Of a stretch of DNA of 64,000 nt, positions 25,439-34,712 are shown piece by piece (the first letter of the stretch is position 1; every line of letters begins with the position of its first letter). This DNA comes from Xiphydria camelus (Eukaryota > Arthropoda > Insecta > Hymenoptera > Xiphydriidae). The position numbers were made by a program, and so were the translations under genes. The notes under the pieces are model-generated. The model saw only the letters and a program-made list of their open reading frames with translations, was not told the DNA's origin and searched no databases. The DNA lies in assembly GCA_963678675.1 (NCBI GenBank), contig OY783198.1, positions 27,018,684-27,082,683 of the forward strand, written 5' to 3'.

Positions 25439-25972
25439 AACCGAAGTGTCCGCTTCCTCGAGATGAATCAGCTGGACCACCGGGATCGCCGATCGTCAAC
25501 GAATCCCTCTTTGTTAGACTAAAAAGACTTTCGAAATACGTACGCCACCGCACAAGTCTCAATTGAGATCCTAAATACAGGGGCGTCGCCTGACGGGGAT
25601 GTCGTCTCACGTACGCGAGATGGGGACGAAATTGTTTGTTCGAAGAAGAGCTGATCGACGGTACTTCGATCGGTCTGAGACCAGATCGGCACCGGTTACT
25701 CGGATCGGGACTGGTTCGTGATCAGAAAAATCATCGAATCTCCATTTGATTGCGAATCGAGCTTCGATCCGACTTTTCGAATTCGAAACTGCGAATCTCT
25801 CGTTGAGATATATATGGACTGGCTGGAGAGTCGGAAGAGATCTTTTTGCATTTATCTGTCTCGAACTCGCGATGCGAGTGGGGCAATTAAATTCGTCGAG
25901 TGTTACTTTGGGACGGTACTTTTCGATAACGGCCCAGACGCAATTATTATGAGCCATGGGATCGCGTGAGAA

Positions 25973-25978
25973 AATAAA
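25973..25978 (+). terminator. Poly(A) signal, tetraspanin
   Basis: AATAAA lies about 535 bases after the tetraspanin stop codon. It is a plausible polyadenylation signal, though later ones cannot be excluded. Confidence 0.4.
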
Positions 25979-26211
25979 TGCCGGTGGAAATTACGATCCA
26001 ATGGCCAATCTCGAAATGCCGAACTCCTCGCCACTTTGCACGCCATGTAATAATCGTATACGCATGTACGTAGTTTACTCTTGACATTTAACGAAAGCGC
26101 GATCTTTGTAAATCGTTATGTATGTGTAATTGATAAATAATATATTTATACGACCTCTCGAGTTTATTCGATCCTTTCCATCCATATCTATAAAATTTAG
26201 TCGATGATATA

Positions 26212-26923
26212 CGGGGTGTTTCAAAATTCAGTACAAATATTTGAAGGGCGTACTTTTGAGATCAAAATAAGACTTTCTTATCCTATAAAAAACATGTGTC
26301 TTAAAATACAACCCCTCCGAGCTGCAACTAGGTATCTTAATTGTCATAAAAATCGATTATTTTCAATTCTGACTGCAATTATTCATCAAATTTCTTAAAA
26401 ATTTGCAAGCCACTGCTGTTTCGAACGTTCTACTGATTCCTTACCCCTAAAATGGCATAAACGTAATTTCGGGGTGGATTGAGGGGGGGTATGCACATTT
26501 AATGACCGAAATTTTATGTTCCCGTTTAGAAATTTAAAAAATGAGTACGACCATCTGGTCGGACAGACAAAAATTTTTAATTTTGGGCTCTTGCATTTTT
26601 TTTTGATACAACTTACCGTTTTCAAGATAATCGCCGGTGAACGAACGGGGGATCGTTTACGTAGTAAAGTTTATACGAAAAAATCGATTATTTTAAACTG
26701 TGATTGCAATAATTATGCATGAAATATTCTAAAAATTTGAAAGACGAATGCTCTAATCTTGTTGACCTAAAAATGCCATAAATCGATTTTTTTAATGAAA
26801 ATTAAGATGACTGTCGCTCGGAGGGGGTGTATTTTAGGACACATGTTTATAGAAGAAAAAAGTCTTATTTTCATCTCAAAAATACGCCCTTCAAATATTT
26901 GTATTGAATTTTGAAACACCCTG
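26212..26923. mobile_element. 712-bp inverted-repeat DNA element, TA target site
   Basis: It opens CGGGGTGTTTCAAAATTCAG and closes with the inverse, TTGAATTTTGAAACACCCTG, flanked by TA on both sides. Similarity between the arms continues inward through CAAATATTTGAAGGGCGTA, TTTGAGATxxAAATAAGACTTT and ACATGT..AAAATACA. The arms exceed 100 bp, and looser inverted similarity goes further (ATCGATT, TGCAATTATTCAT). No transposase frame. A TA duplication fits a Tc1/mariner-type non-autonomous element. Confidence 0.75.
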
Positions 26924-27465
26924 TATAGACTGAAAGGAAACATATATTCTAATTATAAGTCATAAAAAAAACATTCGCCCATATACAATAAAAAATACTC
27001 GTTGTCTCCTAGATAACAACGGTAAGTTATTCTTGGTGTATAAACGTATACAAATATAATGCAATATTCCACAGATACGAGTAAATAGAAAATACTCTCC
27101 AGTCATTCGAACACTTCCATATGCCGTATGAAATTCCAGAGACAAAAATTATCAACGAAACCAATTACAAGATTTCTGTACATCTCAAATTGTGCTATCG
27201 CAAATACCTGACCAGTACTTGAGATCTCGCAAGTCTATCGTAATCTATTTGGTTCATTACTTTATTACGATAGAGAAATATGATCTAGATGTAGCAAATA
27301 AATGTGTTGCTACATAAGACGTATAAAAGAGAAGAGTAATCGAAGAAGGGTGAAGAGCAGTCCATAACAGGTAACGACGACTAATGCTTTTAATTGCATG
27401 TATACAGGGTCTATGGTTTAATGCACGCCAGTGGAGCGGATTGTATATCGGTCGGCGCACTCCTT

Positions 27466-27631
27466 CCGCTGCGGTTTCCTATATTTTGGTGGTAATAGCG
27501 ACAGCCAAGGAAAACATTGGTCATCTCATTTCACCACTATTGAGATAACCGATGTTTCTCGGGCTGATACGTCTATTTGGTTCGGATCTTGGCTGTCGGT
27601 ATTACCACCGAGTTATAAGAAAACGCAGCGG
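27466..27631. repeat. Foldback element (two nested inverted arms)
   Basis: The outer arms are CCGCTGCGGTTTCCTATATT … GTGGTAAT…GACAGCCAAGG and its mirror TTGGCTGTCGGTATTACCAC … ACGCAGCGG, about 45 nt each. Inner arms AACATTGGTCATCTCA and TGAGATAACCGATGTT continue the pairing, so almost the whole 166 nt can fold. Confidence 0.7.
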
Positions 27632-28243
27632 ATATGTACATATTATGTATGTAGAAGAATTACTATGTTAAATATTTCTTAAGAATAAAAAAAAGATGAT
27701 ACGTATGTAAAAATGTACTTCATCATTTTTATTATTTATTTTCCGGACTTTTGAAATCAGCGGAAGAAAATGCCTCGAATAGGCTGGCCTTCCGAAAAAT
27801 TAAAAAAATTTTATTTTCGACAAAATCCTAGACTGTATTTTCTACAGGATTAATAAATAAATAGCATGCTTGGATCTTTATGGGACCCATTAATGTACAG
27901 TGTTACTAAAGTTAATGCCATGAAGTGATAAAAATTCAACAATTAATGATAGCAATAAATTTGTTCGCGCGCGAAGTAGTAAAAAATATTTCCAAATTAG
28001 AATATACTTACCCCTACATGTGTAAAGATATAAAAATATCGCTATATTATTACACTTGTTCTGCGGGAATCAGCTCTTTCCTCATAGAATAGGGATAAAT
28101 GATATAAAAATGATTGACTAAAATAGAATAAAGAGCAGTCGACGTTAAATATCCAAATAATGCGACATATTATCCTTATTAGTATTACGTATGTACACGC
28201 GAATACATACATGACTAAGCACCAATGTGCTCAGCAGTTGTTC

Positions 28244-28254
28244 GGTAGTTCCCC
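28244..28254 (-). promoter_or_regulatory. NF-kB/Relish-like site candidate
   Basis: On the minus strand this reads GGGGAACTACC, one base from the loose consensus GGGRNNYYCC. It lies about 190 bases upstream of the inferred start of the abaecin-like gene. Immune peptide genes of insects usually carry such sites, but short matches are frequent by chance. Confidence 0.35.
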
Positions 28255-28322
28255 GATCTTTTGTATACGAATTCGAAGAGGAAAATGTCAGCGAACGGGT
28301 CATTAAACACTGCGAGTCTTAC

Positions 28323-28332
28323 GGTACTTCCC
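28323..28332 (-). promoter_or_regulatory. Second NF-kB/Relish-like site candidate
   Basis: On the minus strand this reads GGGAAGTACC, again one mismatch to GGGRNNYYCC. It lies about 110 bases upstream of the inferred transcription start. Its likeness to the site at 28244 strengthens both slightly. Confidence 0.35.
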
Positions 28333-28405
28333 TCTTATTCCTATCTGAACAGCGATTACCTAACTATGTAAACATACTGCAGTATGTATTTCGTTCGCTC
28401 CCACC

Positions 28406-28413
28406 TATAAATA
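28406..28413 (+). promoter_or_regulatory. TATA box of the abaecin-like gene
   Basis: TATAAATA is followed 30 bases later by ATCATCA, an initiator-like start near 28437. A leader exon from about 28437 would end at the good donor CAG|GTATGT (exon end 28498) and splice to TTTTACAG|TTTCC at 28765, just before the start codon. A second TATA-like motif lies at 28484, inside the inferred leader exon. Confidence 0.5.
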
Positions 28414-28784
28414 AGTTCATCGGCGCGAAGCATTTATCATCAAACGATTCACGGAGTTCTCCGAGAGCAAAGCAATTCTTCGCTATAAAAAGGACCAGGT
28501 ATGTGTAAGCTTCCGACCGAAAAGCAATGTTTATCAATTTAACAGTTTCGATAATTTAATAATTTAACTGTGAAATTTAATAATTTGAAATAACTGTGAA
28601 AATAAAATATTAATTTTCACTTGGAACATATACGTATGACTTTATATCCCTATATTTATAGTCTGTATTAACAATTATAAAGAATTTATTCTGAATTCTT
28701 CTACTCATTTATTTCCCGAATGAAAATTGCTGTTCAAAACGACTGTAAATCATTTTTTTTACAGTTTCCAAATCGTTGCTGAAA

Positions 28785-29164
28785 ATGAAGGGACTGATGG
28801 CTATTGTCTTCTTGCTATGCGCAACAGTGATGCTGGCAAGTGCAATACATACACCTGTCCGGAATGACCTTCCCCCCTGGAAGTCCGGATCATTCCCGGG
28901 CACTCCTCCCTTCAATCCGAACGCAAAACCCATTCCGGGTTGGCCACGCGTGAGTAATTTAATGCATTTTCCAAAGATTACAAGTTTTTCAATATTAATA
29001 AATATAAGACCCTTAATATAATATCGAGATCTCAGTAAAGTCAAAGAATACTAAAAATACAAACAGCTATTCGCCCTCATTCTAAACCATTTTTTTAATC
29101 ATCGTTTTCTCCGTAGCGTTTCCGTCGATCACCCATCGAAAACCTTCCCAACGTCGACCAATAG
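28785..29164 (+). CDS. Abaecin-like proline-rich secreted antimicrobial peptide precursor
   Basis: Coding exons 28785-28949 and 29117-29164 join in phase 0 (CGC|GTGAGT, CCGTAG|CGT) to give 70 residues. Residues 1-20 are a clear signal peptide (MKGLMAIVFLLCATVMLASA). The mature part is Pro-rich, with SFPGTPPFNPNAKPIPGWPR at residues 36-55. This recalls the FPGQGPFNP core of abaecin, a hymenopteran peptide that acts on bacteria. After this come a basic RFRRSP and an acidic tail, ENLPNVDQ, which a typical abaecin lacks. It might be a C-terminal extension removed by processing. TATA box, kB-like sites and a poly(A) signal frame it as a compact inducible gene. Identity as abaecin is inferred from one motif and composition; a generic proline-rich peptide is the alternative. 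Confidence 0.75.
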
Positions 29165-29368
29165 AATCCAGGCAGGATCTGGAAAGCTGAGGATGGCATT
29201 CAAGACCAGATTTACTTGATTTCAAGTGTTCAGTACAACTTAATGCGAAAGAAGTAAAACAGTATACATATATATGTCAAACGAACGACCTCATTGTATT
29301 GCCGTCCATAAAAAGCCAGAGAAAGAAATACCTGTGCCAAATTGTCAAAGAATTGAAGAATATCATTA

Positions 29369-29374
29369 AATAAA
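29369..29374 (+). terminator. Poly(A) signal of the abaecin-like gene
   Basis: AATAAA lies 205 bases after the stop codon. The gene converges here with the minus-strand gene whose stop is at 29494, leaving about 330 bases between the two stop codons with nothing else visible. Confidence 0.55.
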
Positions 29375-29493
29375 AATAAATAACCGGTTATATATAAATA
29401 TTTATATTTTACATCCAACCTATATACATTTTGATTTCGATTTAAACATTAACTCCGCGCGGTACCAGACAATCCTAAAAATCGCGATCTCCC

Positions 29494-31361
29494 CTATTTC
29501 TGCAATCCCACTAATCGCGCCCCGATCTGGTTCAACGCTTCCGTAATTCCGCGAGAAGTCTTTTTAGCGGCTCCAGCTGGAAACTGAAAAAAAATAGAAA
29601 CAAAATTGTACCATCATCGACATCATTCTTAAGTCCGAGGACGCATCCCCCAAATTTTACATCTTTTTAACGGTCCTTAAATATTCATATTTACATCCAC
29701 GATGTTGTTCAAGATATTACTGAACCCCTCGAAGCCGTTGACGATAGCCCTTCCGATTCCGGCGAACCTGTCGCCGGTGTTACCGTATTTCTCCTCTTCC
29801 CTGATGCCGTCCACCAGCGGAGTCGGCCTCAGAAAGCTCCCCAGGAGGTCGCTGGGCTGGACGGGCTTCTCCAAAAGGGCTTGACCACCCTGGCTCTCGA
29901 GGCGAACGGTCTCGCGGGTTTTCACGGGTAATAGACCAGCGAAAGGTCCTGCAGTTTGGAGCGACTGCAATGCCGAGCGTCCATCTGCTATAATATCGTT
30001 CTTCGCTGCGATCAAAGATGCTACGTTGTTTCGTGCCCCGCTTACGATCTCCTGATAAGAATGGCAAAATTGTAATTAAGTGTTTCGTACAATTTTTGAG
30101 AAACCAACATTTAGTGCGAGAACGACCAAGCGAAATGTTATTGTACACTCGACACGACGTCGTAAAAAATGGACACAGTGAGGATAAAAAATGAGTGACT
30201 CGTCATTCGAATAAATATTTATTCGAACGAGATACGTGTTCCGTCAGCACAATGAGATAACACGCGTTATTGAGGAAAAAATGAATTAATACGAGTATTT
30301 ACATGGGAGGTCGACCTACAGGTGCGTGTCGCAGGATCCTATTAAAAGTGACGTTAAAAAGGCATTTTGATGTGACACCGCCGGATAAAAGTGCTATTTC
30401 TACGAAATTTTCATTGCGTTTGCAAACGTTAGAATGAAATACAGCGTTTAGTAATTAATCAATTTTGCCCCGTTACATATATATTCACAAGCCAATCGAG
30501 GAACCATCCATACTTGATCCATCATCGCCGCTTCGTTACATCGATTACCTCCGCTCTCTCGACTAAGACGTTTCTGGCAATCGCGGCTGTATTGACGAAC
30601 CTCCCCTTGCCAAATCTGAATGCGTCCGCGACACGGCCTAACAATTCCTACAAAAAGCCGAGAAGAGAACGCTGGTGGTTTTTGCCTTTCCGAAAGTTGG
30701 AACGGGTCATGGGCATAATCGGCGCGGATATGATATACCTTGCAAGGATCGTCCGACACGCTAACGATGATCAAGCTCCTCTGCGTATTTATAAATATTT
30801 AACGATATATTTCTTCCCGCGTGCCGTAGAGGTGTCGCGTTTAAACGCTCAAAGTGGGAATAGAGAAAGGCCTCGTTGATCTTTCGACCCAGTAATACGT
30901 AACGAGTATATATGGGCTGCGTTTCGAAATCCGTGCCGTCAGAGTAGACGGCGTCATTATCGAAAAAATTCTTTAAAAAGACGACTTGCTAACTTTAAAC
31001 CCATCGGAATATTAATGTCTCGATATTCCTCGTATTTTTCTCGCAACGAGATGGATTTTATATTCCTTTTCATTAAAATATTAAATTGCTCGTCGCTTCC
31101 AAAAAGTAGGCGTTTAAAATTCGAATAAAATTGTCAATTAAGAAAATGTAAGTCTGGTAGAAATCTGCCGAATTAAGTATCAATCAAATCTATTCACTGT
31201 ACCTTTCCTTGCTCGAACCTCGATACGGCAGGAACGCTGACAGCCTCGACGACCTTCTCCGTCGACGCGAGGCCATGCTCCGTCGGCTCGTCGTCAGCCG
31301 GTCGTGCGACGACGACGTCGAGGAGACCAATGGCCAACAGAATCGTAACGCGTGTCAGCAT
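29494..31361 (-). CDS. Secreted protein of unknown family (cluster gene 1, 3 exons)
   Basis: Minus-strand exons 31361-31203, 30051-29695 and 29583-29494 join in phase 0 to give 201 residues. Residues 1-19 form a signal peptide (MLTRVTILLAIGLLDVVVA), followed by an acidic stretch, RPADDEPTEH. The middle exon codes for helix-forming text (GARNNVASLIAAKNDIIADG) and ends FEGFSNILNNIVD. The 29-residue last exon (GITEALNQIGARLVGLQK end) looks like an amphipathic helix. There are no cysteines in the mature part. No family is recognised. The exon plan (signal exon, variable middle, short C-terminal helix exon, all phase 0) is shared with the next genes on this strand. Donors are GTACAG and GTAAAT; both acceptors end CAG. 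Confidence 0.8.
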
Positions 31362-33350
31362 GGCGAATCGCACTTGTTCGATTCCTCGAGAACGTCTTCT
31401 CGGTTCGCTGCCTCGGTACGGCGCTCGTCGACGTCTGACCACGAACGGCCACTTCTCCTCGAATCTCGAAGATCCTACGTGAGGAAAGCGCCGTCATTTG
31501 TCGCACGAAAGGCGAATCGCGAGACCTTGAGTGAAATTACAAAACGACTGAAACGGCACGGCGAGCAGCCTCAGGCTCATCGGATGCCACGGTTTCATCG
31601 CGATAGGATTAGCCGTCCTTTGGGCCGCTCATGTATTTCTTGCGTCGAGGATATCGGAAAGAATTTCTGGCGCCGCGCGCGGGTCGAACTATTACTTAGA
31701 TTTTATCTGATGAAATGGATAGTAAAGATAAGAGCAGAGTTTTATCCTTCGCGTTCGGCGCGACAAATAAACGCAACCGTCTGGAAAACACCGACGACCT
31801 CGCTTCCGAGAAAACTTGGTATTAGATTATCATTTAATTCGCAAAAAAAAAAGAACGAGTGTAATTACAGTTCTCATCGTATCGAAGCGAAAAGAAAGTC
31901 GAGGCAGGCTCGCGTGTCGATGCGTGTATTATTTGCGGGACGTCGTAAAAAGGTATTGCACAAAACTACTCGCGGACAGACTTTCGTAAATCGTCGAAAA
32001 ACATTGACACACCGATTTTCAGTCGTGAAAAGGCGGGGCGATATCCGCTCCGTGCGAGGAACCACGCGCACGATAATTTAAGATCGTCTGCTCTTCCCGA
32101 CGGGGGAGGGACATTTCTCGATTCGAAGAGTGCCGCGTATTTTTGAGTAAAAAATCTGAAAACCACGCTTACCAACCGGTGATCCAACGATCGGCACTAC
32201 TCGTACGGTCGATCGCGAACTGAACCCGAGAGCGTGGTACGACTCGGCGCGCGATCTTACGACATCTCGTCGCTTTCACTTTCAATTCGTCTCGGTGTAA
32301 ACTGAGGCCATGCATAGGAGGCGCTTATCATCTTTGATTTTAATGGATATCAATACGATTTTAATCGATATCTAATCGATCCATATAAACATTATTGATT
32401 AAATTGCAAATTTATTTGATTAGAAAAAACGTTTATTCTTTGAGAGCATTCAAATTTATCCTGAGCAGGGATTGGATACTGCGAGAGGTTGACAGAATGA
32501 CGGCAATTTTTTCAGTACAATGACGATTTTATTAAAATTAAAATACATAATAAATAAATATACGTAATAAAGGTTCGTGCGGATGATTCGAGCAATTTGA
32601 CTCGCGTCCAAGTATCGCGTGCTCGGATATCGTTGATAAAGGAGTGATGACGTTAAAATATCTGCACACAATTTCTAACAATTCACATAAATACTTAAAT
32701 ATATGTAGTCATATATATTCATGTGTATGCATACTATTATATACGTACTCGCGCATTAAAATGTGCATTTGTGTCGCTGCGCGACAGATTACACCTATCC
32801 CTTTAAATACCAATACATTGCATCGACTGTCCTCACCCGGACCAATCGAGGACGACTTCGATTCTGATGATGCAAGCTGGACGAAAATCATCTCATTCGT
32901 CGTCTCCCACACTAAGGCTTAACTCACACGGTGCGACTTCACTGCGACAGAACTGACGCACGCTGTCGCAGGAATCGACGACAGATTCCTGCGACAGTTT
33001 TGTCCCACCGCGTGAGCAGATGCGCGGCAAACTAACACAACGACAGCGCCACTGTAGATGTCATACAGACAAGCGCGAGGTGCGTGTCGCAGGGAAGTCG
33101 CCCCGTGTGAGTGCTTCGCTGCGTCTCCATGCTGATTTGCCGCGTGCGACGTACTCTCGACCGGGTCCGACCGAGTGCGACAGTTTTGTCGCACTGCTGT
33201 CGCAGTGAAGTCGCACCGTGTTAGTTGGCTCTAACTCAGCCCTCGTTGGTCCGGGTGAGAAGAGTTCCCAAAGATCGATGATTCGTCTGAAAAAATTCTG
33301 CAACTCCTCTACGACGTCGTCGACGCGCTGACTTCCGCCGAGACCGTGGA
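31362..33350. other. Spacer between cluster genes 1 and 2
   Basis: This probably contains the promoter of cluster gene 1 and the 3' region of gene 2. It holds the inverted-repeat element at 32913-33233. A 290-codon plus-strand frame (31209-32081) overlaps the opposite strand of a real signal-peptide exon and is judged spurious. Confidence 0.55.
32913..33233. mobile_element. MITE-like element with GTGCGACTTCACTGCGACAG ends
   Basis: The left end ACACGGTGCGACTTCACTGC continues GACAG. The right end is the exact inverse, CTGTCGCAGTGAAGTCGCAC, then CGTGT. The interior is full of CTGCGACA/TGTCGCAG repeats. It sits directly after cluster gene 2's stop codon, so it may be part of its 3' untranslated region. 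Confidence 0.75.
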
Positions 33351-34712
33351 CTAGTTGTCTTTATTGCCGAATAATGTATCCAGCCGCGTAACCAAGCCAT
33401 ATACCGCGTACATCGTCCCCTGTAAGAGCGTGGACCACACACGTACCGATATATAATACATATGTAAGACAGTTCAATAGTATACATAGGTATACACGGA
33501 AAAAATGAGTCTGCAATCTCAGCAAACGTGGATTTTGCTGAGAACTTGTTGCTATCGTGACAAAAATATTATCTGTGGCGGCAAAAGATGTGTTTAACAG
33601 TAGTTAAAATATTTGCTGGGATAACAAACATTTCTACCAGAAAAGACTTCGCCGTGGTTGCAGTTAGATTTATTATTATGTGACATATCTTTTAATGCAA
33701 CAAATAATATTTTTGTCATGGCGGCAAAAAGATCTCAGCCAAACCTAATTTGGCTAAGACTGCAAAATCATTGTTTTCTGTATACGTATGTATGTATGTA
33801 TGTATGTATGTAACTTTAGGAGAGCGAAATCTGGATGATAAATATTTTCAAGGTCGTCTCTTACACTAATGATGCTGCGGAATACATCCGCGACTGTCTC
33901 GAATACATTGCCACTCGGTTTGTCCTTGTTGCGATTGTTTCCTGGTTTCGAACTCGGAAGGTCGTCCAAGGCTGGTGCCTTTGACGTCGTCATCGTCGTC
34001 GCGGTGGCGGTGGTGGTGCTAGTGGTGGGAACGGACGGTAGCTCGGTGATCACTTCCTGAGAAGTCTCGTCCTGCACTTCGATGATCCCGGGGATAATCT
34101 CGTTGCTGATGCGAATCTCGTCCTCGGAGTCCTGAATGGAAAGAGATACAAAATTAGGGGTGGTAGTACTTTTTTTTTTATTCATGCATGACGCAAAATA
34201 TTTAACCGCATAAGAATGGATCAACAAAACGTTACATTCTGAATGTTCTCAGAAGTCGGATGTCGAAATCGCAAATTTCGCCTTTGATTCTCGGAATCAA
34301 AATTCTGATTATCGGTATTTCTCGTAAGTCGCGCGAAGAATTCACGGAAAAAAGCTTTCGAGAGCCTCGGGAGGCAGTGACCGCAGCCGTACACGACAGA
34401 TACGACCAACCTTCGAAACTTTCTCCGTGAAAGTACAGTCGAATCAACCATCGCGCGTCTTGAGGCTGTTGCACCGACGCCTGACGCGCGACGTTCGGAC
34501 GAGCTGACGCATTATCCGGTAAGAAAGTCGTCCTTCGAATGACGAGGGGGGGATCAACGATTTCGATAAAACAATATAGCGGTAAATTGAAAATTGGAAG
34601 AAACTCTCCAACTTCCATTAAGAGTATCAGGACTCACCTCTCTCCTGTTTCCGGGCAGAGCCATACTTCCGGCCACAAAGGCCAAGAGTAGAGCGATCGT
34701 CACCGTCCTCAT
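33351..34712 (-). CDS. Secreted Thr/Pro-containing protein, unknown family (cluster gene 2, 3 exons)
   Basis: Minus-strand exons 34712-34638, 34131-33865 and 33419-33351 join in phase 0 to give 136 residues. Residues 1-19 are a signal peptide (MRTVTIALLLAFVAGSMAL). The middle exon is acidic at first (DSEDEIRISNE), then has a Thr/Ala-rich linker likely to be O-glycosylated (TTSTTTATATTMTTS), then a basic stretch (GNNRNKDKPSG). It ends in the helical VFETVADVFRSIIS. The short last exon gives GTMYAVYGLVTRLDTLFG and a small tail, so the C-terminus is a hydrophobic or amphipathic helix. Donors GTGAGT and GTAAGA; acceptors TTCAG and TTACAG. Intron 2 hosts a MITE. No known domain. Confidence 0.8.
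33492..33782. mobile_element. MITE-like element in cluster gene 2 intron 2
   Basis: The left end TACACGGAAAAAATGAGTCT, then GCAATCTCAGC, is inverted at the right as GCCAAACC…AGACTGCAAAATCATTGTTT and TCTGTATA. A second copy of the family is at 61518-61769, sharing TTTTGCTGAGAA, ATCGTGACAA and GCAACAAATAATATTTTT. Confidence 0.75.
33784..33812. repeat. (TATG)n simple repeat
   Basis: About six copies of the tetranucleotide follow the right end of the MITE at 33492, within the same intron. Confidence 0.85.

Larger units (their letters stand above)
25439..28405. other. Tetraspanin 3' region and spacer before the AMP-like gene
   Basis: No exon is supported. The first part is the tetraspanin 3' untranslated region, with AATAAA at 25973-25978. 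It is followed by a 712-bp inverted-repeat element (26212) and a foldback element (27466). The remaining AT-rich DNA up to the TATA box at 28406 has only the NF-kB-like sites listed separately. Confidence 0.6.

Noticed and set aside
28776..29021. Abaecin-like frame read through the intron to 29021
   Set aside because: A perfect GTGAGT donor at 28950 and an in-frame acceptor at 29117 give a shorter, better peptide; the read-through tail is AT-rich intron sequence.
31209..32081. 290-codon plus-strand open frame, the longest uninterrupted frame in the window
   Set aside because: It runs opposite a well-formed signal-peptide exon on the minus strand, is Arg/Ser-rich throughout, has no domain and no splice logic. 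Stop-poor composition explains it.
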